Made by a program: the position numbers and the translations under genes | NCBI GenBank assembly: GCA_011503125.2 | Contig: WWBZ02000022.1 | Coordinates: 868,001-932,000, forward strand | From: Botryosphaeria dothidea | Lineage: Eukaryota; Ascomycota; Dothideomycetes; Botryosphaeriales; Botryosphaeriaceae | DNA length: 64,000 nucleotides | Reading direction: 5' to 3' | Part shown: piece by piece, positions 56,000 to 64,000 of the stretch | Numbering within the stretch: position 1 is the first letter of the stretch | How the letters are laid out: each line of letters opens with the position of its first letter | The notes under the pieces: generated by a model | Database searches by the model: none | Seen by the model: only the letters and a program-made list of their open reading frames with translations | Told to the model about the DNA's origin: nothing

Positions 56000-58900
56000 T
56001 TTTTAACTAAAAATCTATATATAAGGAGAAAGAAAAGAGAGTTTAGAAAGAGAGAGCGAAGGGTAAATATATCTAGTCGCTTAGCGCTAGGCCCGTACTC
56101 TAGTACTTAACCGAGTTATTCTTAGTAAAGTTAAGGCCTCTAGTTACTATTAAATATCTATCTAGTTATCTAGAGTAGTAGCGCTTAAGAGGCCTAATAC
56201 TACTTTCCTCTTCTCTAAGCGAGGTCCGCTAAGCTTCTTAAAAAATTCGGGTAGCTTAGGCGCGTCCTTATAGTATACGTAGTACTTACGAATTTTATTA
56301 GAAGTATTCTTATAGTTACTCTAGTATTACTATAGGGGATTAGAGTTCTACTCGTCCTAGTTACCTATAAAGATAACCTTATACTATACTCTATATCTTA
56401 AATTTTAGTAGTTTACTACCTCTAATACTTCCTACTCCTTATAAGTTTTATTCTCGTTCTTATTAAAGATTACGTATACTAGGCTAGGCTTTTAGACCTA
56501 ACCCGGGTATAGGTTATCTAGAGTAAGATATAGCTTCTAGGAGTAGAATATAGGAAAGATTTCTTTCTCTTATATATAAGAAGGTATAGTAACTTCGTAT
56601 ACTTTACCGTTAATTAACTTAGTAATTTTCTACGGACTAAGATTCTTTAGTAAGAGAGACTTACTATTCCGTTCTAGGTTAAAGTCTCGGGCGTTAATAA
56701 ATACTTTATCGTCTATATAGAAAGTAGAGTATAGCTAGCGGAATTTATCTATATAGCGGGCTTATTCTTCTTATATTTAGGCTAGTTATTCTTAGAGGAA
56801 GCTTCTTATAGTATTTAATCTTTTAACTAACCGGTCTATCCTAATTACTTCTACTTTTCTAGTACTCTAGTAGATTTTTATAGGCTCTAAGCTAGTACGT
56901 AGATAGAATCCGTTATCGGTGAAGAATAGTAATATACTAGTTAATATGCTAATATACGTATTAGCTATAAATTTAGCTTTAGGTAGAAAGTCGACCTAGT
57001 TATCTTACGCGTAGTTAATATATATCCGGAGGTACTTTTTAAGATCTTTAATAGAGCTCTCGCTCTAGCCGTTAGTCTAGGGGTAAAAGATAGTTAATAT
57101 TTTAACCTTTATATTATATCGTTCTATAGTTCTTCTATAGATATAGAAGTCTATAGCGCTACCTTAGTCGGAGATAATATCTATTAGAAAACCTCGTATA
57201 TAAAAGAGGCGGCGGTTTAGAGCCTCTACGGTTTCTTTAGCATCTAGTATTATTATTAGCTCGTAGATCTTTTCTTTAGTTAAACGGTCTATAATAACTA
57301 GATAGTATTAGTATCTCTAATTCTTCCTAGTATATAGCGGTAGTTTTTCTATAAAGTCTAGAGTTACGTAGAGCTACTTCTATTAGAAAATAGATAGCGG
57401 TTTAAGTAGTTCTTATTTTTACTCCGAGTATAGCTTATAGCGGCGGTAGTAGTAATAGTTCTTATAGAAACGAGTAACGTCTTTTCTTTATCTAGCCTAC
57501 TAGTAGTTTTCTATAAGCTCTCTATATATAGCTTTAGGTTCTAGGTATCCTATAAGTAGTTTTTTATAGTAATTCTATAGAAGGCGTAGGCGTAGTAGTT
57601 AGTAGTTTAGAATAATAAGCGCGTCTTTTAGCTATACCTAACTATCTTTTACTAAGAAGTTCTAAATATTTTTCTTATAGCCCTTTCTAATTAAGTAGCT
57701 TAGTATACGTCTATCTTTAGTATTAATACTTCTACGAAGGTTCTAGATTACTCTATTCTTCTCGTAGGCTTCGCTAATAAGTATATCGAGGTCTTTTTAT
57801 CTAGCTTCCTAGGTTTCCTAGGCTTTCTAGATTTCCTAGGCTTTCTAGGTTTCTTAGATCTAGTTATCTTCCGGCTCTTAAGAGTCTAACTTCTTCTTCT
57901 CTAGGTTATTAGTAGTAAAGAGAATAGAATTAATAGCGATCTTTATATTAGGTTCTAGGTTTAAGTCCCGAAGTAGTTATTAGAACCGGTGTTGCTTTCT
58001 TAGATCGTTAATTCCTTACGGTAAGTCCTACGTTCTTCTTATAAGCGAGTCTAGCTTCTCTTCTTATTTACCTAGCTAGTAGAAGATAATAAAGTTAAAG
58101 GCGAATAGAAATTTAGCCTAGCGGGCTTAGCGGCTAGTTAGCTACTTAGTTATTATAAAATACTCTAGGTTTTTATAATCCGTAAGTATCTTAATAGGCT
58201 TATCTATAGGAGTACTTATAAGTTCTAGTTTCTAAGTCTTAAAGGAGCGAATAATAGTAAGTAGCTCTTTATCGTAGATTATATAGTTATACTTAGTTAA
58301 GGATATTTTCTTAGAAAAGTACGTAACTAGTTTAAGTACTCCGTCGTATATCTACGATAGGATACCTATACTAATAAAGTCTAAGGCATCCGTTTTAATC
58401 TATATTTTCTTTTTAGGGTCGAAATATATAAGAATAGATGTGGAGGTGAATATAGCTTATAGTTAGTTAAAGGCGGCTTGTTTCTTATTATCCTATATAA
58501 ACTCCTAGTATCTTATCTTACGTTTTCTATTCCTAGTCGTAAATTATTCTCCTTTTATTATCTTAGTAAGGAGGCGTGCTATATAGGAGAAGTTCTTAAT
58601 AAAGCGGCGGTAGAAGTTTATAAAGCTAAGGAAGGCTTATATATTCTTAACTAACGTTAGTACCTCCTAGTTAATAATAGTAGAGACTTTTTCTAGGTTT
58701 ATTTTAATTCCGTTTATACTAATAATAAGGCCGAGGTACTTAACTAATCTAATATTAAATTCGTATTTATTAAGGTCGAGTTAGAGACTACGGTCCTTTA
58801 GTCGTTAGAGGACTTTATTAATATTTTAGGCGTGTTTATCCTTCTTTTTACTATAGATAAGAATATTATCTAGATACGCTATGCAAAACTTATCTAGATA

Positions 58901-61900
58901 TTCGAGTATAGAATTATTAATATAGCTCTAAAAGGTGCCTAGTATATTATAGAGCCTAAAGGATATAACTAGGTATTCGTACTAACTAAAGCGAGTATTA
59001 AAAGTAGTAAGGTACTTATAGCCTTTCTTAATTTAGATCCGGTTAAAGATATAAATAACGTTAAGTTTTATAAAGATCTTAGCCTTACTAAGCTGGGTAA
59101 GAGTTTTATTAATATATAGAATTAGGTATCGGTTCTTCTTAGTAATAGCGTTTAGGGCTTTATAGTTAATATAGACCCTAAGTTCTTCTCCTAGCTTTCT
59201 AATAATAAGTAGAGGTACGGTATAGTCCGAAGAGCTAGGGCGAATAAACCCTTTTCCGAGATATTCGTTAATATATTTCTTAACCGCTTCGTTTTCTTAT
59301 TAAGATATTAGACGGTAGCTTTTTATATAAGAAGGTTTATAGTTAGGTTTAAGCTTAATCTTATAGTCTTCTTTCTAGTAAGAAGGAATTATATCCGCTT
59401 CTATCTTATTCTAGAGTTCTTTAATCTAGTAGTATTCCTTCGGTAGCCGGGCAAGGCGTTCTTCTCGTCTATATATTTTCTTTCTATTTATAAACTTCTA
59501 AAAGTCGTCTTCTTTAGTTATAGCTACGCTAGTATTTATAGTAGGTTTCGTAGGCGTATAGTAGTATTCTTTATATCTAGAAAGTAATACTAAGTAGAAG
59601 AGTATAGATATAGAATATAGTTAAATATCTAGTTAGGATTTCTCTATCTTCTATTTAGGTCGGTACCTAATAGTATATTCGGTATAAGGTTTTATAGTAA
59701 GGTAGCTAGCTTTAAAGCACTAAGGCTTATAAAACTTAACTAACCGCTTATTCTAGTTAATATACGGGTTATAAGTACGTAACTATCCGTCTCTAAGAAT
59801 TAGTAGATAGTCTTCTAGGTTAGTAATATAGTAGAGAAGTTATTCTTTATAAGAACTAATATTAATATCGATTAGAGAGGCGTAGATAATATATTAAAAG
59901 AATATTCTATCTCCTAAAGTTATAGTAATCCGTTTAATAAGAGAGATCTTTATTATCTTATATACGCGAATAAAGGAGGTATCGATAAGCTTAGCTTAGC
60001 TTCTATTATCGATAAGAGAACGTATATTACTACTAGCTACTATAGTATATATAATAAGATAGGTTTCCTTAATTTTATACGCGCGATTATCTACTACGAA
60101 GTTTAATACCTTTATCTCTTTCTAACTACGACTAGCTAGCTACTCGCCTAGCTTCTTCTACTTATATAGTTTTAGAAGGCGACTTACTCCTAGAACTAGA
60201 AGTTTTCCGACTCGCTATTAGAGTCGAGTTCCTTAATACTCTAAATATACGTAAATCTAGCGCGGTTATTATTAGAATAGTAGGTATTAGATATAAAGTA
60301 GCCTAAGCCTCTATAGCTACGGTAGCGTTCCTACCTCGTTATTATAAGGCGTTTCTCGTCTAATAGCTTTAAGGGTTTTAGCTTAGACTTATACTATAGT
60401 CTAACCTAGTCTTTTAGTTTAGTAGTAGTAGATATATAGCCCTATTAGCTATCTTAGTTTATATTACCGCTTTTAGTTCTACTCTAGCGGCTAAGGTTAC
60501 CTTAAGTAGGTTTCTAGTTATAGATAGGCTTAGTACGATCTCTTTTAGGATTATTACTATTATTTATTCTTTTATTAGAACGGATATTTATAGACTTAAT
60601 CTCTTAACGACGATATTCGGCCTTACGAAGAGTTTTAAGTAGCTATTCGAGAGAAGTAAAGGTAAGAGTAGCTACTAAGAGGGCTAAGCTAATAGAAATA
60701 CTATTCTATATCTTATCGATCTTCTCTTCTTTAGTAGGATTAATAAGGAACTAGAGTATATATAGGCGGGCGTAGTAGAAGTCTACCGTCTCTTTCTTAC
60801 TTTATCTAGTAAGAATAAGGTTATTAGTAGCTTTTTTCTTTACGATATCTATTCTATATATCTTTTCTAGCTTTTCTAAGAAATCTAGGGCTATCTAGTA
60901 GCTACTAATATACGGGTGCATTATAGTAGTAATTAAATTAGTAAGGCGAGAGTAGATATAGCGAATTATTAGCTTCTAATTTTCTTTAAAGAAGTCCTCT
61001 TCGACTTTAAGCTTAAAGACTATATTATTCTTAAAGTTAACGAAAGTATAGATATTAGTAGAGATAAGCTTATTAATATCTTCTATAAGTATCTTACGTA
61101 AGCTCTAATAAGAAAGGGTTCGCTATAAGATAATAGTTTCTTTTCTTAGTTAACGTTCCTAGTTAAGGCTACGAATATTAGTACTAGAGAGGGTACCTTC
61201 GTAATAGTTAGCGATATTCTTAGTTAAAAGGTTATTTTCTTAGATAAGCCGGCTAATCTTATCGTTACTTTTCTTAATAACTCTATTAGATCTAGCGATT
61301 ATCTTCTTATAGGTCTATTTAAGTTTCTTATACTTATTCTAAAGAGAGACGTAAGTTATATACTCTTTACTAATAGCTATTTAAGTAACTTAGAGGACGT
61401 AGTAGAACTTAGTACGCTAGTTTACTATTACTATAGTATACTAGTTATAGAAGATATATTCGTTAGACTAGCGAATAGAGTCGAGTCCGTAGTTACTTAG
61501 TATTCCGGGGTTAATAGTAAGGTTAAGATCCGTAGCTAATAAATATATAAGTTCTTCGGGTTCTAGGTTTCTACGTAAGGTAGTACGACGTAAGATAGGA
61601 CTAGTAGCTTAACTTTACTAGTCTAAGGTATTAGAAAAGCCCTAAAATAGAATAGTACTACTTATAAACTCGTTAAGGTTCTAGCTAGGTCTTCTAACTA
61701 TATTACTAAATAATTCTTCTTTATTATCGCTTAGGTAAATAGAGGTAGTACTAGCGATACTACTAATACGGCTACGACTATAGCTTACGGGAAATAGGCT
61801 TTATTACGCTATAATCTTCGCTAATTATTCTAGTTTTTTAGAGTAGTTTAACTCGTATTACGGGTAAAAACTCTAAAGAGATTAGTACGGGGTTAACGAG

Positions 61901-61960
61901 GATCTTTATATCTTATTTAAGAAGATAGATTTTCTATAATTGTACTATTATTTCTCTAAT
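56000..61960 (-). mobile_element. Gypsy-type element D, ends incomplete
   Basis: Another minus-strand gypsy pol. A probable left LTR ends GGCCTAATA at 56199, followed by CTACTTTCCTCTTCTCT, the complement of a polypurine tract, the same layout as in element B. Integrase remains FYP-stop-TNG-stop-SE at about 57057-57095. RT remains [13 protein letters not shown] at about 58851-58890, with the second catalytic Asp changed to Asn. A short tandem array of CCTAGGTTT-like units lies at 57808-57862. I could not find a matching right LTR; it may have been cut by the LINE or lies in degraded sequence near 61.9 kb. Boundaries are approximate. Confidence 0.6.
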
Positions 61961-61965
61961 AGTAT

Positions 61966-64000
61966 AGATAGATAAATTTATTTCTTCCCGATATAGCTCC
62001 CTTACGGATCTATACGGGGCTAGCTATCTATAGTTATTTTATACGAGGAGGAAAATCTTTTCGCCTAGTAAAAACCCCTCCTCTCTCTCTAGGTATACTA
62101 TCCTATACTAGTTCTTATTTTTTCTTCTTACTAGTAGCGGCTGCTATAGCAGCCCTATATTTACCTACTAGACCTATCTCTTTAGTCCTTATCCTCGTAG
62201 TTATTCGGGTCTTAGTAGTCCTAGTAGTCCTAGTTATTCTCCTAGTTTCTCTTCCTAGTTATCTTCCTATATTAGTTCTCTTACTAGGCTAAATTACTTA
62301 AGTAGCCCTAGGCGTAAGAACTAGTCTATTACTACTTTAATCTTCTTCTTTATTAAGAGGAGGGAGTAGTAGTTCGTAGTTCCTACTCTTTAGAGTATCT
62401 ATATCCTACTCTATTAGAAGTAGGGGTAGAAGAGGAGGATATACTTTAGGGTTTATCTATATTAGCCGTATAGATAGGCAGGACTAGAATACTCTAGTAC
62501 CTTACGCCTTAAGAGGAAGTCCTCTAGTCTAATATACTCTATACGTAGTAGAGTAGCGAGTATACTCTATAGCTTAGATAGTTCGCTATAGATTTATCTA
62601 ATTTTTAGGTTCTACTATATACTTTAGGCTACTAGCTTATCTTATCTTCCCTAGCTAGTAGACTTTATCTATCTCTCCTTCTACTTATTTCTATATACTA
62701 TACGTAGCTTCGTTCGCTCCGGAAGACTCTAGTAGGTAGAGGGGTAGTAGTTAAGGAGTAAGTTTGCCTTTTTTCTAAGTAGGGTTCTTCTAGTAGGGCT
62801 AGTAGCGCCTCTAGTACTTAGAGTAGCCCGAGCTATCTATTTAATACTCTAGCAAGTTTCCTCTACTACTATCGCGACTAGGTTATCTCTAGCTCTAATA
62901 GCCTAGGCTAGTACTAGTTCGTCTAGATATAGTAAGAGTAGGGGAATTCCTATCTTATACTCTAAGGTTTATATACTAGTTAACTTATACGCCCCTAAGA
63001 TAGTACGTAGGCACTAATTTTAGATCTTCTTTAGTAGCTAGATAGTTATTTTTCTCTATCCTAGGATTCCCTCTAGGGTATACTATACTCTATAGCCGTA
63101 GGTAAGAACTAGCCTTACTACGGCCGTATAGATATAACGGGCTTTAGTAAATAAGACTCCCTAGGTAGACGCCGCGAGTCTAGAGAGAGATATACACTAT
63201 TTAATTACCTTAGCTCCTATTTTTCTAATATAGAGTCCCTATCTAAGCTTATTATCTACGTAGACTCCTAGAATCTTAATTATAGGCTCTAGGCATCTAG
63301 TAAATCTAGGGATACGGATTTCTACTACTATATTAAATCTTCTTAGTTTTCTTATAAAATAAATAAGGTAATACTTATCGGGCGAGAAAGCTAACCCGTA
63401 GGTAGCTACCTAGTACTCGCAAATTTAATATACTTCCTCTAGTATCCTATAGTTCTATTCTATAGATCTACTAAAGGTTAGAATATTAGTATTATCGACG
63501 AATCTAAGGGGGAAGGTATTACCCCTACGTAGCTATATAAGTAGATTAAAAGTAAAGAATAGGTAGAGTATCGGCGATAGTAAGGATTCCTAGGAAATCC
63601 CGGTTAAGGTCTAGATTAATAGACTAGTAAAGTCTCCGAAGGATAGCTAAGTAGTACGGTCCTATAGAAAGGATCGGGTAAATCTTTCTACCTATTCTAG
63701 AAGTTTTACTATTCTTATATTATAGAGAAGCCTTCTATAAGATACGTAGTTATATACTTCCGAGATATCTAGGCTAAGGACTAAAGCTACTAGCCCTAGG
63801 TCTTATACCTAAATAGTATAGATCTATTCTATAAGTAGGTTAAGAGCTACTATTACGGATCTATTTCTCCTAGCTCTTATCTATATATTAGGGAGTAGGC
63901 CGTATACTTTAGTAGCCTAGGAGATTCTATCTACTATAATCCTCTTAAGTAGCTTCTCTAGCGTATTAAGTAAAGTAATCGGCCTAAATAACTTAGCTTT
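61966..64000 (-). mobile_element. LINE (Tad/I-like) 3' part, runs off the window
   Basis: Non-LTR retrotransposon on the minus strand whose 5' part lies beyond 64,000. RT conserved blocks are readable despite stops: RPITLLNTLEKLLKRIIVDR (from about 63,980 down), LPNI then RARRNRSV, LSLDISEVYNYVS, SFGDFTS, TGISQESLLSPILYLFF, and FVDNTNIL at 63481-63508, where the catalytic FVDD has become FVDN. These match the fungal Tad1/I-like RT. The left end, at 61966, is a run of GATA units, the complement of a TATC tail. The RNase H-like part should lie between but is not clearly seen. Confidence 0.7.

Larger units (their letters stand above)
39642..56000 (-). mobile_element. Gypsy element C, split by later insertions
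   Basis: Ty3/gypsy pol in minus orientation. Its parts are 39642-42261, about 48884-48957 and 55586 to about 56000. An integrase motif like YHPQTDGQ, with Gln codons turned to stops, lies near 40737-40775. The RT upstream part reaches 42,240 and resumes in the sequence around 48,890. The catalytic YLDD is intact at about 55601-55640 (FYIVYLDDVLIYLK). The first gap holds a SINE and element A; the second holds element B. The promoter-side end with gag and the other LTR is not seen before element D and may be lost or outside the window. The interior is heavily RIP-like, so no product is possible. Confidence 0.6.

Overview
The window reads as nuclear DNA of a filamentous ascomycete (Pezizomycotina). 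Genes are compact, with short GT-AG introns of about 45-85 bases, and families typical of these fungi are present: tannase, HET-domain protein, Zn2Cys6 regulator, DUF6536 protein, arrestin-like protein and P450. The last 24 kb is transposon sequence mutated in the manner of repeat-induced point mutation (RIP). The species cannot be named from the sequence.

Bases 1-15,900 hold, in order: a disordered Ser/Pro-rich protein; a secreted tannase/feruloyl esterase with a Kex2-type cleavage site; a wrecked DUF6536 membrane-protein pseudogene containing a 23-base C tract and a GGA array; a small secreted beta-sandwich protein (minus strand); a NUDIX hydrolase (minus strand); and a HET-domain protein.

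Bases 16,261-26,933 hold six consecutive plus-strand genes that look like a former metabolic cluster: a Zn2Cys6 regulator, a Yhm2-like mitochondrial citrate carrier, a mitochondrial-type aconitase, an MFS sugar/acid transporter, an amidohydrolase and a PrpF-family isomerase. Each carries a lesion: a 1-base insertion in the zinc-cluster exon, a missing half-repeat, an in-frame TGA, a CAG-to-TAG type stop, several stops and frameshifts, and a TAA, respectively. The neighbours on both sides look intact. The enzyme set suggests tricarboxylate or aconitate metabolism, or the lower steps of gallate catabolism, which the nearby tannase would suit. This is inference.

Bases 27,090-37,185 hold an arrestin-like protein, a maltose-type O-acetyltransferase and a CoA-binding protein (all minus strand), then a tandem pair of single-pass membrane proteins with Ser/Thr-rich outer parts (plus strand), and a P450 (minus strand). 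The second membrane-protein copy carries two compensating frameshifts.

From about 39.3 kb to the end there are no intact genes. The DNA is a nest of Ty3/gypsy elements, all on the minus strand. Element C (from 39,642) is split by a SINE, which is itself split by element A (42,402-48,210, with 388-base LTRs and a 5-base target duplication). C is split again by element B (48,958-55,580, with 194-base LTRs and a 5-base duplication), which carries a second SINE with an 11-base duplication. A further gypsy element D follows, then a LINE that runs off the window edge. The SINEs have a tRNA-like head and appear to share their 3' tail with that LINE. CpA and TpG are strongly depleted here, so ATG is rare, and conserved CAG/CAA glutamine codons have become stops.
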